From Deltaproteobacteria bacterium HGW-Deltaproteobacteria-12 (GTDB lineage: Bacteria; Desulfobacterota; Syntrophia; Syntrophales; Smithellaceae), in the NCBI GenBank assembly GCA_002840565.1, contig PHBK01000004.1, positions 62,001 to 126,000 of the forward strand: a stretch of 64,000 bases of DNA, read 5' to 3'. Numbering within the stretch: position 1 is the first letter of the stretch; each line of letters begins with the position of its first letter. Under the pieces are notes generated by a model. That model was given only the letters and a program-made list of their open reading frames with translations. It searched no databases and had not been told where the DNA came from. Both the position numbers and the translations under genes were made by a program. Positions 1 to 9,419 of this stretch are shown piece after piece.

Positions 1-6
1 ATTGCA

Positions 7-1110
7 ATGGTGTTGGTTATGGCGGCGTTGTTTTTCATTCCGACTTTTTCCTATGCTGATTCGACAATAAAAATCGGAATATTGGGACCGATGACCGGCG
101 GCAGCAGTATGATGGGACAGGGTCAGAGAGACGGTGTATTGTTATATATCGACCAGATAAATAAAGCGGGAGGCATTGCCGGAAAGAAACTTGAGGGCGT
201 GGTGATGGACGACCGGGGTGAAGTGACTTTAAGCATTAATGCCGTAAAAAAACTATTATTCAAGGATGAGGTAATTGCTGTCATCGGTACCCCCAACAGT
301 CCGGTTTGTCTCGCGACGATGGATATTACGGAAAAGGAAAAAACTCCCCAATTACTTATGGGCGCTTCTCCTAAACTAACAGAAAAACCCAACAATAAAT
401 GGTTCGTCAGAATTACGCCTTCCGACGTAATTATGGCGTCCAATTTCGTTGATTTCATTGTTAAAGATAAAGGTTTGAAGAAATTGGCCATACTGCACGA
501 CAGTTCGGATTACGGCAAAGGCGGCAAGGACGCTGTAATGGCCAAAATGAAAAAATACGGCCTGGAACCCGTCGCTGTAGAGAGTTTCAACGTCGGCGAT
601 AAGGATTTTGCGGCACAGCTCAATAAAATAAAAACAAGCAAAGCGGATGCAGTAGTGCTCTGGGGGCTTTATATTGAGAGTGCTCAGATTCTTACACAGG
701 CGAAACAATACGGTCTGACACTTCCCGTATTTGGAAGCTCCGGTGTATTACAGGGGGCATTTCTTACCCTGGCGGGTGCAGCAGCAGAAGATCTGTATAT
801 CGTAACATACTTTTCCACGGATAATCCCGATCCGAAAGTGCAGAAGTTTATAAAAGAATATAAAAGTAAATTCGGCATTGTGCCCACGCCGACGGCGGCC
901 CTCGCCTATGACTGTGCGACTGTTTTAGGAGATGCGATAAAAGAAGCCGGTACTAATAAAGAAGCCATAATGGCAAAACTGCGCTCGATTAAAAACAAAT
1001 CCGGCGTTATCGGTAGAATAGAAAGCGATCCCAGTGGTCAACTCGGGCAAGGCGCGGTTATTATGCAGGTTAAAAAGGGGAAAACCGTTGTCGTCAAAAG
1101 CGTGAATTAG
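7..1110 (+). CDS. ABC transporter substrate-binding protein, branched-chain amino acid (LivJ/K-like)
   Basis: Signal peptide, then IKIGILGPMTGGSSMMGQGQRDGV...; type I periplasmic binding fold typical of Liv binding proteins; followed by livH and livM. Confidence 0.93.
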   Translation: MVLVMAALFFIPTFSYADSTIKIGILGPMTGGSSMMGQGQRDGVLLYIDQINKAGGIAGKKLEGVVMDDRGEVTLSINAVKKLLFKDEVIAVIGTPNSPVCLATMDITEKEKTPQLLMGASPKLTEKPNNKWFVRITPSDVIMASNFVDFIVKDKGLKKLAILHDSSDYGKGGKDAVMAKMKKYGLEPVAVESFNVGDKDFAAQLNKIKTSKADAVVLWGLYIESAQILTQAKQYGLTLPVFGSSGVLQGAFLTLAGAAAEDLYIVTYFSTDNPDPKVQKFIKEYKSKFGIVPTPTAALAYDCATVLGDAIKEAGTNKEAIMAKLRSIKNKSGVIGRIESDPSGQLGQGAVIMQVKKGKTVVVKSVN

Positions 1111-1124
1111 GGAATGAGTCGTCT

Positions 1125-1159
1125 GGGTCACGTCTTTCATGCCACGGAAGGCGTGACCC
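1125..1159 (+). other. intercistronic RNA hairpin between binding-protein and permease genes
   Basis: GGGTCACGTCTTTC-ATGCCAC-GGAAGGCGTGACCC: 14-bp stem with two G.U pairs and a 7-nt loop; no U-tract follows. Confidence 0.75.
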
Positions 1160-1205
1160 AACTGAGAAGAAATAGCCAATTTGAATAATATTTATAGGTG
1201 GAATT

Positions 1206-2093
1206 GTGGAATTAATGATTACTACATTGTCCCAACAAGTCATCAGTGGCATTGCCATTGGAAGCATTTACGCTCTGATCGCTTTGTCTTTCAGTCTAAC
1301 TGTGCGGGCTCTCAATGTTATCCATTTCGCTCAGGGCGAGTTCTTTATGCTGGGGGCTTTCGGCGCGATTACCTGTTATATGCTCTTGGGGCTGCCTTTC
1401 TGGCTGGCAATTATTGTTACAACTGTGGTCGTGGCCGCCCTGGGTATTGCTCTCCAATGGGTATTTTATAATAAGCTTTGGAAATCCCATCATGTGTTCC
1501 TGCTGATGAGTACGCAGGGAACAGCTATTGCCCTGGCCAACGGTGCCATGCTGATCTGGGGGCCTGACGCCTGGCGTTTCCCCAAAATATTTTCAGAAAA
1601 TGTCTATAAAATAGGTGGGCTGACTGTTCCGGAGGAAATGTTATGGATAAGCTTTTTCGCCATTCTTATTATGGCAGTGTTCAGTATCTTCCTTTATAAG
1701 ACAAAATACGGCAGGGGATTCCGGGCGGCAGCTCAGGACAGAGAAACTGCGCAGATTATGGGTGTAAATCTCGCCGTTGCCGATTCCTTTGTTTTCGGCG
1801 CGAGTGCCGGACTGGGCGCAATCGGCGGGCTTCTGATTGCACCGATATTGTTTATAACTCCTTATATAGGTCCGATATTCACGATAAAAGGATTCACTGC
1901 GGCTATCCTCGGGGGGTTAGGGTCCATTCAGGGAGCGATATTTGGCGGATTCCTGCTGGGTATTATAGAAAACATAGTTACATTCTGGATATCGTCGACG
2001 TATAAAGATGCCATCGTATTTCTGATTTTGATTCTGGTATTACTAATTAAACCGTCGGGGTTGTTACAGAAAAAGACAGTTGAGAAGGTATGA
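1206..2093 (+). CDS. livH: branched-chain amino acid ABC transporter permease (LivH family)
   Basis: Multi-TM protein with ISGIAIGSIYALIALSFSLTVRALNVIHFAQGEFFMLGAF, the LivH signature. Confidence 0.93.
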   Translation: MELMITTLSQQVISGIAIGSIYALIALSFSLTVRALNVIHFAQGEFFMLGAFGAITCYMLLGLPFWLAIIVTTVVVAALGIALQWVFYNKLWKSHHVFLLMSTQGTAIALANGAMLIWGPDAWRFPKIFSENVYKIGGLTVPEEMLWISFFAILIMAVFSIFLYKTKYGRGFRAAAQDRETAQIMGVNLAVADSFVFGASAGLGAIGGLLIAPILFITPYIGPIFTIKGFTAAILGGLGSIQGAIFGGFLLGIIENIVTFWISSTYKDAIVFLILILVLLIKPSGLLQKKTVEKV

Positions 2094-2103
2094 TAGGTGG
2101 AAA

Positions 2104-3084
2104 ATGAAAAAATATATATATCTAGCGATACTGGCAATTATGCTGCTGGCTTTACCTTTTTTGTTTCAGAGCCGTTATACGCAACACATTTTAAATATGA
2201 TTTTGATCTATGCGATGTTAGGCATCAGCGTGAACCTTATCTTCGGATATATCGGGGCGCTTACTCTGGGGCAGGCGGCTTTTTTCGGAATAGGGGCTTA
2301 TACCGCGGCCATTGTCAGCACTAAACTGGGTTTTTCGTTCCTGCCTTCCGTGTTATGTTCCGCTGTCATGGGTTGTCTTGCCGGTGTTATAATTGGAATA
2401 CCGACATTAAGGCTGAAGGGTCCTTATTTCGCCATCGCCACCATTGGTCTTAATAATATAATATGCATAATATTCCTGAATTGGGAGAGCCTGACCGGCG
2501 GCGCCGTGGGGATAGGCGGTATTCCTTCTGCATCAATACTGGGTATGCAGTTTAATACGGAATTAAAAATGTACTTTCTGCTGCTGGCAACAGTTTTCCT
2601 GATATTTTTACTCTACAGAAACATGATCGGCTCTCATTCCGGTAAAATGTTGATTGCCGTGAGGGATAACGAAATAGCGGCCAGTGCGATGGGCATTGAC
2701 ACGGCAAAGATAAAAGTCATCGTTCTGGCGATAAGCACAACGATTGCCGCGATTGCCGGATCTTACTATGCTCACATTACAAATTTTGTAGCGCCGGATG
2801 CGTTTCCGGTGTTGGAATCAATTACATTTCTGATCATAGTAGTGCTGGGCGGCGCCGGATTTAAATATGGTCCGATTTACGGCGCCGTTGTGGTCGTAAT
2901 ATTGAATGAATATCTGCAATATTTTGAGCAATTCAACATGCTGATCTATGGTGTGCTGATCATGATATTGCTTCTTTTCCTGCCTTCGGGAATTGCCGGT
3001 ATAATTGAAATCATCAAAGCAAAATATTATGAAAAGAAGAAAATCTACTATCTGAAAGAGGTAGGCATTGACGAGATGAAGTAA
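2104..3084 (+). CDS. livM: branched-chain amino acid ABC transporter permease (LivM family)
   Basis: NLIFGYIGALTLGQAAFFGIGAYTAA and RLKGPYFAIATIG motifs; start chosen at the internal ATG. Confidence 0.93.
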   Translation: MKKYIYLAILAIMLLALPFLFQSRYTQHILNMILIYAMLGISVNLIFGYIGALTLGQAAFFGIGAYTAAIVSTKLGFSFLPSVLCSAVMGCLAGVIIGIPTLRLKGPYFAIATIGLNNIICIIFLNWESLTGGAVGIGGIPSASILGMQFNTELKMYFLLLATVFLIFLLYRNMIGSHSGKMLIAVRDNEIAASAMGIDTAKIKVIVLAISTTIAAIAGSYYAHITNFVAPDAFPVLESITFLIIVVLGGAGFKYGPIYGAVVVVILNEYLQYFEQFNMLIYGVLIMILLLFLPSGIAGIIEIIKAKYYEKKKIYYLKEVGIDEMK

Positions 3085-3192
3085 TACATCCGGTAATGCC
3101 GTCAAGACAAGTCGTACAATGTGTCTGCCCGTAAGTGGTGGACGGAGCGATGGGGTGAAATATTTGTTTGTTCAGAGGTCAGGGAGGGTACA

Positions 3193-4308
3193 ATGATAAT
3201 CGGCATACTCAAAGAAATTAAAAGCGAGGAATACAGGGTCGCAATGACGCCGGCAGGCGTGGAAGTCATGAGGTACAGCGGCCATAATGTATTTGTCGAA
3301 TCCGGTGCCGGCATTGGCAGTGGATTTGAAAATGAAGCCTACCTGCAGGCCGGAGCGGAAATCCTGGATACGAGTGATGAGATATATGCACGTTCGGATA
3401 TGATAATGCACGTGAAGGAGCCGATGCCTGTGGAATATAAGAAGATCCGGAAAGACCAGATCATATTTACGTATCTTCATCTTGCCGCCAGTGAATCCCT
3501 GACGGAAGCAATGGTGGACAGCGGATCAATCGGCATTGCCTATGAGACTATCCAGAAACAAGACGGTTCGCTGCCTCTTCTTATTCCCATGAGTGAAGTG
3601 GCCGGAAGAATGTCGATTCAGGCAGGGGCTAAGTATCTGGAGATGAGCTATGGCGGAAAAGGAATGCTCCTGGGCGGGGTTCCGGGTGTGGAACCGGCAA
3701 TGGTGCTGATCATCGGGGCGGGAACGGTGGGAACGCAAGCGGCGAAAATGGCCTGCGGCCTGGGGGCACAGGTTTATATCGTTGATTCATGTCTTGCCAG
3801 ATTGCGGCAGCTGGATGACATAATGCCTAAAAATTGTATTACCGTGATGTCTTCTTCGGAAAACATCCGCAGACTTATTAAAGATGCGGATTTAGTCATA
3901 GGTTCCGTCCTTATACCGGGTGCTAAAGCACCGAAACTGGTGACGCGCAGCATGATCAAAACAATGAAAAAAGGTTCGGTGATGGTGGATGTAGCAATTG
4001 ACCAGGGCGGTTGCTTTGAAACATCAAAGGTGACAACGCATCAAAATCCGGTGTTTGTCGTAGATGGAGTAATTCATTACTGTGTCGGTAATATGCCCGG
4101 CGCGGTGGCGAAGACTTCCACAATGGCTCTGACCAATGCTACCCTTCCTTATGCGGTGGAAATAGCCAATAAGGGATGGAAACGTTCAATGAGAGAGAAC
4201 GAAGAGATTAGAAAGGGCGCCAATGTAATCGAAGGTAAGATTACATTCAAGGCTGTTGCGGAAGCCTTTGGAATAGATCTCTGTTCTGTAAGCGATATGA
4301 TCCAATAG
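3193..4308 (+). CDS. ald: alanine dehydrogenase
   Basis: MIIGILKEIKSEEYRVAMTPAGVEVM...HLAASESLTEAM...GAGTVGTQAAKMA; start trimmed to the ATG after AGGGAGG. Confidence 0.95.
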   Translation: MIIGILKEIKSEEYRVAMTPAGVEVMRYSGHNVFVESGAGIGSGFENEAYLQAGAEILDTSDEIYARSDMIMHVKEPMPVEYKKIRKDQIIFTYLHLAASESLTEAMVDSGSIGIAYETIQKQDGSLPLLIPMSEVAGRMSIQAGAKYLEMSYGGKGMLLGGVPGVEPAMVLIIGAGTVGTQAAKMACGLGAQVYIVDSCLARLRQLDDIMPKNCITVMSSSENIRRLIKDADLVIGSVLIPGAKAPKLVTRSMIKTMKKGSVMVDVAIDQGGCFETSKVTTHQNPVFVVDGVIHYCVGNMPGAVAKTSTMALTNATLPYAVEIANKGWKRSMRENEEIRKGANVIEGKITFKAVAEAFGIDLCSVSDMIQ

Positions 4309-4508
4309 CGGGCCGAAGCAGTTATGGATGGAGATTTGTCATAGCCGTAATCAATTTATCAAAGTGAGATAGAAATCAGCCGCTGTATTTCCCGGAAATA
4401 TTCTCGGTGTGCAGCGGATGCGGGGGCGTCTGGGAAGGTTCAATCCACAGCTTAAGGGGGAGTCTGTTTCATGGGAAGAAGAGAAATATTCCTGCAATAT
4501 TGTGGATT

Positions 4509-5684
4509 ATGAAAAAATATTTGATTTTGATAGCTGCGGTCTTTATTCAGGTTTGCTTAGGAGCAATTTATTCCTGGAGCACCTTCATTCCTGCATTAAA
4601 GCAACATTATGGATTTTCCATTACACAGACGCAAACGATCTTCAGTGCCGTATCAATAACGATGACAATACTGATTGTTGTCGGCGGCCGCATACAGGAT
4701 GCTATCGGACCAAGGATTCCCGCTGTTCTTGGAGGAATCATTCTCGGCGCCAGTTACATTCTTGCTGGATATTCCAACGGGTCATATCCAATGTTATTTT
4801 TGCTGATCGGTATTCTTAGCGGGCTGGGTGTAGGACTATGTTATCTATCTCCGATTGCTTGTGCGATAAAATGGTTTCCGAGTCATAAAAGTTTAGTTAC
4901 GGGTATTGCTGTCGCGGGGTATGGCGGAAGTCCTATTTTGCTAGCTCAAATCGGCGAGCATTTTCTTGCAAGTAATGTGGATGTTTTGACAATCTTTAAG
5001 TATTTCGGATTCGCTTTCCTTATTATTGTAACAGCTTTTTCTCTATTTCTGGAAAATCCGAAGATTGAGGAAGGTGCAACAAGTGAAAATGTAAAAACAA
5101 GAATGCGGTTTGTTGATATTATAAAAGATACCCATTTTTGGGCGCTTTTAGCCGGATTTTTCCCCTGTGTATGCATCGGCCTGATGATAATAGGGAATAT
5201 TAAAACTTTTGGACTTTCTTTGAACATAAGCAGTTTTGTTGCCGGCAGTGCAATAAGCATTTGGGGACTCTTTAATGCGGGAGGCAGAATCGGATGGGGG
5301 ATCATTGGCGGATTCCTGACCTATAAAAAGACAATTCTAATATCTCTGATTAGCACTTGCATAGTATGTCTATGCGCGCCAATCGCCATACAAGGAAGTA
5401 TAACGTTTCAAATATTTGGCATATTGGCGGGCTTTAATCATGGTGCTTGCATGGTGCTCTACGCAGCAGAAGTCGCACAACATTATGGTGCAGAGCGAAT
5501 GGGTTCAATATATTCGACTCTATTTCTATCAACTTGCGTTGCTGCTGTCGTCAGTCCACCTGTGGCCGGGAAAATATTTGATACTGTGGGATCATACACG
5601 CCGGTATTTATTTTTTGGGGTCTAATATTGCTGGGTTGTATTTTTCTATTTAATCATTTTTACCAGACAAAAAAAGCAATTTAA
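4509..5684 (+). CDS. OFA-family MFS transporter (oxalate/formate antiporter-like)
   Basis: MKKYLILIAAVFIQVCLGAIYSWSTFIPALKQHYGFSITQTQTIFS N-terminus typical of the OFA family; 12-TM pattern. Confidence 0.88.
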   Translation: MKKYLILIAAVFIQVCLGAIYSWSTFIPALKQHYGFSITQTQTIFSAVSITMTILIVVGGRIQDAIGPRIPAVLGGIILGASYILAGYSNGSYPMLFLLIGILSGLGVGLCYLSPIACAIKWFPSHKSLVTGIAVAGYGGSPILLAQIGEHFLASNVDVLTIFKYFGFAFLIIVTAFSLFLENPKIEEGATSENVKTRMRFVDIIKDTHFWALLAGFFPCVCIGLMIIGNIKTFGLSLNISSFVAGSAISIWGLFNAGGRIGWGIIGGFLTYKKTILISLISTCIVCLCAPIAIQGSITFQIFGILAGFNHGACMVLYAAEVAQHYGAERMGSIYSTLFLSTCVAAVVSPPVAGKIFDTVGSYTPVFIFWGLILLGCIFLFNHFYQTKKAI

Positions 5685-5874
5685 ATATTTCCAGACAGGC
5701 AAATCGGAACGCGTATATCGAAAGAACTAAAATCGACGGAAAAAGTTATGGATAACTTAAAAGACATCAGATCTTGAAAAATTGCCGATTTGCATTGATG
5801 GTGTGACTGACGTAGTTATGATCAGTACTAAAATGCTCTGATCGAAAGGTCAGATAAAGAAAGTGATTCTATCC

Positions 5875-6465
5875 ATGAAACATTTATTGGTTTATTCTCA
5901 TCCCAATCCACTGAGCTTCTGTAACGCAATTTCCCGTACCGTAAAAGACGTATTATGGGAGAAAAAGCATGAACTCGTTATTCGGGATCTTTACGGCATC
6001 GGATTCGATCCCGTCCTGAAGGCCGGTGATTTCGTGGCCAGACAGGCGGGCCAAACCCCTGCGGATATAAAAGTCGAGCAGGATTATATTGTGTGGTCGG
6101 ATGTTATGATTATTATTTATCCTATATGGTGGGCGGCTCTTCCCGCCATGATCAAAGGCTATATTGACAGGGTAATCAGCTATGGTTTTGCTTATAAAAG
6201 AGATGCCGGAGGAAACGTCATCCCCCTGCTTACCGGCAAGAAAGTTATTATCTTTAATACCCAGGGTGCGCCGGAGGAGCGCTATAGCAAATCCGGGATG
6301 TTCGAAGCGATGCGGAAGACGTCCGATTTCGCAATCTTTGAATTCTGCGGAATGGAAGTACTGGCCCATCAGTTTTTCGGTGCGGTTACGACGGTTGATG
6401 AAGCAACAAGAAACCTTTATCTGAAAAGAGTCGAGACAATAACGAACCAACTAATGGCCGGCTGA
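5875..6465 (+). CDS. NAD(P)H-dependent oxidoreductase, flavodoxin-like fold
   Basis: MKHLLVYSHPNPLSFCNAI...YPIWWAALPAMIKGYIDRVISYGFAY. Confidence 0.9.
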   Translation: MKHLLVYSHPNPLSFCNAISRTVKDVLWEKKHELVIRDLYGIGFDPVLKAGDFVARQAGQTPADIKVEQDYIVWSDVMIIIYPIWWAALPAMIKGYIDRVISYGFAYKRDAGGNVIPLLTGKKVIIFNTQGAPEERYSKSGMFEAMRKTSDFAIFEFCGMEVLAHQFFGAVTTVDEATRNLYLKRVETITNQLMAG

Positions 6466-6523
6466 TGTTGAATGAAAATTTTAATATAGATGAAATTCAG
6501 TAATTAATGGAAAGGAGAGGGCT

Positions 6524-7321
6524 ATGAAAATCTGGTATCAAAGCGCAACAACCTATCGTTATGAATCGAGGTTTGATAATTACGGAAAAACTCTGGAAGA
6601 AATCTGTCAGGGAGCGGCGCGGCCGGACACGAAAGTTCATGTGGAAGGCATTCCGGTGATAGCAAAGGATGTCGAGAAATATAATTTTCTGCAATACCAT
6701 GAAAAAGCGGAATTTCTGAATAATATGATCCGGGCCGAAAAGGAAGGATATGATGCTTTTGTCATCGGCTGTGATCTGGAACCTGGTCTGGAAGAAGGTA
6801 AATCAATGTTGAGTATTCCGGTTGTCGGCATCAGCGAAGCCAGTTATCATTTGGCCATGATGCTGGGTCATCTGTTTACGGTCGTAACCAGCTCCATGGC
6901 TTTTTTTAATATATTTAAAAGGCAGGTTGAAAAATACGGTCTAGCCGGCAAGTATCTGCCGGGACCTTATTTCTACAAAGCGTCGGAAGCGGAACTTTCT
7001 TCGGCCCTGGTGAATCCAGGCCCGGTAATTGAAAAATATAAGGAAGTGGCGCAAAAGGCGATTGCCGACGGCGTATCGGTAATCATCCTTAATCCCGCGT
7101 TCATTGCGGCTCTTGCTTATAAGACCGGCTGGACCAAAGAACAGGATGCCGTAATCCTGAATCCGATAACCGCGGTTGTAAAGACTGCGGAAATGATGGT
7201 TGATTTGAAAAAGCTGGGATTCGAGCCGTCCCGGCAAATCGGTGTATATGCTCGCATGGAGAAGGACAAACGAGATGAAGCAATCAAACAGTTTGAAAAA
7301 GTGTTTAAAATTTCCCTGTAA
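6524..7321 (+). CDS. aspartate/glutamate/hydantoin racemase-family protein
   Basis: Asp/Glu racemase-like architecture: YDAFVIGCDLEPGLEEGKSMLSIPVVGISEASYHLAMMLGHLFTVVTSS. Confidence 0.8.
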   Translation: MKIWYQSATTYRYESRFDNYGKTLEEICQGAARPDTKVHVEGIPVIAKDVEKYNFLQYHEKAEFLNNMIRAEKEGYDAFVIGCDLEPGLEEGKSMLSIPVVGISEASYHLAMMLGHLFTVVTSSMAFFNIFKRQVEKYGLAGKYLPGPYFYKASEAELSSALVNPGPVIEKYKEVAQKAIADGVSVIILNPAFIAALAYKTGWTKEQDAVILNPITAVVKTAEMMVDLKKLGFEPSRQIGVYARMEKDKRDEAIKQFEKVFKISL

Positions 7322-7429
7322 ATATCTTATAAATAAAAAAGGGTATTGAAAATATTAATTACAATATTTAATATAGTTAGGTAAGGTCACTTATAACATA
7401 TTGATAAAGGAGTATTATAAGAAGAAAAT

Positions 7430-8173
7430 ATGTCGTTTAACACACTTGCTAAATCTCTCGATATTATGGATCTGCTCATGAAAACGAAAGTGAATATGAA
7501 CGTCACCGAAATATCGAAAGAACTTAAGATGCCCAAAAGTACAACCTACAAGTATCTGGCGATTTTACGGGATAAGGGCTTCCTGGAGTTTGATAACACA
7601 GCTGGTACATATATGCTTGGATTTAAGTTTCTGGAATTTGCTTCTGTTGTGCAATCTCAATCACAATTGGACAAAATTGCCTATCCCCATATGAAGAAGA
7701 TGTACATGGAAGTTAAAGAAACCATTATTCTGTCCGTTTTAAAATTTGGTAAGGCCTATTGCCTGGAAAGGATAGAAGGCGAAGGGGGGATTGTGTTCAG
7801 CATGCAGCGGGGTTCTCACTTGCCTCTGCATTGCGGAGCCTCTGCCAAGGTATTACTGGCGTTTTCCGATGAAGATATCGATTACATCTTGGGCGAAGAG
7901 AAGCTTACAAAATATACGCCTTATACGATAACCGATCCGGAGGTTTTAAAAAAGCATTTGCGGGAGATTAAAAAAGCCGGATATGCGTTTTCCGATCAGG
8001 AAGTTGATATTGGTGCACGGGCGATTTCGGCGCCGATTTTCAATAAACAGGAAAAACTTGCCGGTGCTCTTTGCATAGTGGGTCCGGTTCATAGATTTTC
8101 CGAGGAAAGAACGAAAGTTTTAAAAAAGAGAGTCATTGATTATGCGAAAACAATCAGTGCGGAACTGGGATAA
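7430..8173 (+). CDS. IclR-family transcriptional regulator
   Basis: N-terminal wHTH (VTEISKELKMPKSTTYKYLAILRDKGFLEFD) and IclR effector domain (LPLHCGASAKVLLAF). Confidence 0.95.
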   Translation: MSFNTLAKSLDIMDLLMKTKVNMNVTEISKELKMPKSTTYKYLAILRDKGFLEFDNTAGTYMLGFKFLEFASVVQSQSQLDKIAYPHMKKMYMEVKETIILSVLKFGKAYCLERIEGEGGIVFSMQRGSHLPLHCGASAKVLLAFSDEDIDYILGEEKLTKYTPYTITDPEVLKKHLREIKKAGYAFSDQEVDIGARAISAPIFNKQEKLAGALCIVGPVHRFSEERTKVLKKRVIDYAKTISAELG

Positions 8174-8175
8174 TT

Positions 8176-8874
8176 ATGAGTAACATCAAAGAATTTTGTC
8201 TCCTCTATGATGACCGATCACGGACGGAGAATGTTTTCCTGGATGCGTGGTTGGCTGAGGATAAGAGAACGCAGATGAGTGACAGCCGGTATAACGGTTA
8301 TATACGTAACAGGATCACCAGCCCGATTGATGGTTTTGCCGTTGGCGCTTTTTCCGGCATTGCCGAATACTGGCGTGCTGATCAGCCGGTGGACAAAGAC
8401 TACCGGCTTATTCCTATGACCGAGGGCATCAACATGCATAAGTCTGTATCATTTCTGGCCGAAGAGTACATTATCCGTGAAGGTCGCGGTGCTGTTAAAT
8501 TCATGTCGCTTTTGCGGAGAAAACGCAATTTTAGCCCCGCTGCATTCAGCGCGGCCTGGAGCGGCAGACACGCTGCACTTGTAAGATCAGTCGAAGAAGT
8601 CTGGCGTCTTTTTCGCGGATACAGGCAGAACCATGTTATTCCCGGAACCTGCCGGAAACTGGATGGGTCGAACATGGCGCGGCCCTACGACGGCATCGTC
8701 GAAATCTGGTTTGATAGCCTTACAGATCTGGAACGGACAATGATGTCCGAACGCTACCGAGCGATGATAAGACCGGATGAGGAAAACTTTGTCGATCTGC
8801 CTAATACCAGGATGTTTTCGACGGAGACAATCGTTTTTCCCGCCAAATCCGATTCCAGTGCATCTGCGAGTTAG
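8176..8874 (+). CDS. EthD-domain-containing protein (dimeric alpha-beta barrel)
   Basis: FMSLLRRKRNFSPAAFSAAWSGRHAALV...YRQNHVIPG...YDGIVEIWFDSLTDLE...DEENFVDLPNTRMFSTETIV. Confidence 0.72.
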   Translation: MSNIKEFCLLYDDRSRTENVFLDAWLAEDKRTQMSDSRYNGYIRNRITSPIDGFAVGAFSGIAEYWRADQPVDKDYRLIPMTEGINMHKSVSFLAEEYIIREGRGAVKFMSLLRRKRNFSPAAFSAAWSGRHAALVRSVEEVWRLFRGYRQNHVIPGTCRKLDGSNMARPYDGIVEIWFDSLTDLERTMMSERYRAMIRPDEENFVDLPNTRMFSTETIVFPAKSDSSASAS

Positions 8875-9114
8875 CAGCGTTTCGCCAAACAAACTTCAAA
8901 AAATTCCAGCCGATACCGTTTTATGCAACCTGCCTTCCATCAATGCATTGCCTCTGGAATAAGGTTCTGCCATTTACTGCCTGAAACCGATAAGAAAAAA
9001 ACATTGTCAAAAAGAAAAAATTAAAATTGAAATTAGAATTGGTTTTATTTAAGTTGTATCTAATATGAAATAAATAGGCGTTGATAAATACAAGACATAA
9101 ATATTGAGGTTTTT

Positions 9115-9384
9115 ATGAGTGTTTTTGAAATTATAATGTTGGTCTGTTTCGGTGTCTCTTGGCCTGTTTCGATATATAAAAGCTATGTATCACGTTCCAC
9201 TAAAGGTAAAAGTTTAATATTCTTATATATTGTTTCAGCAGGTTATGTGGCCGGAATTTTACATAAGATATTTTATCATTTTGATGGGGTAATAGTATTT
9301 TACATCATTAATTTATTGCTGGTAATTGCCGATATTGCTCTTTTTTACAGAAATATGTGGATAGAAAAACAAGGAAGCACATAG
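9115..9384 (+). CDS. small PQ-loop/SemiSWEET-like membrane protein
   Basis: Three predicted TM segments and a PQ-loop-like core (FGVSWPVSIYKSYVSRSTKGKSLIF). Confidence 0.65.
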   Translation: MSVFEIIMLVCFGVSWPVSIYKSYVSRSTKGKSLIFLYIVSAGYVAGILHKIFYHFDGVIVFYIINLLLVIADIALFYRNMWIEKQGST

Positions 9385-9419
9385 CGGTGCCGGCAGGGGA
9401 TTTTTCGTCTATGGAAGAG

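Noticed and set aside
4380-4417. CCGCTG...CAGCGG inverted repeat upstream of the OFA transporter
   Set aside because: Only 6-bp arms separated by 26 nt; could easily occur by chance
5761-5838. Short open stretch KTSDLEKLPICIDGVTDVVMISTKML* upstream of the flavodoxin-fold gene, considered as a gene remnant
   Set aside because: Protein-like to the eye but only 25 codons, with no in-frame start and a stop immediately before it; not supportable without a homology search
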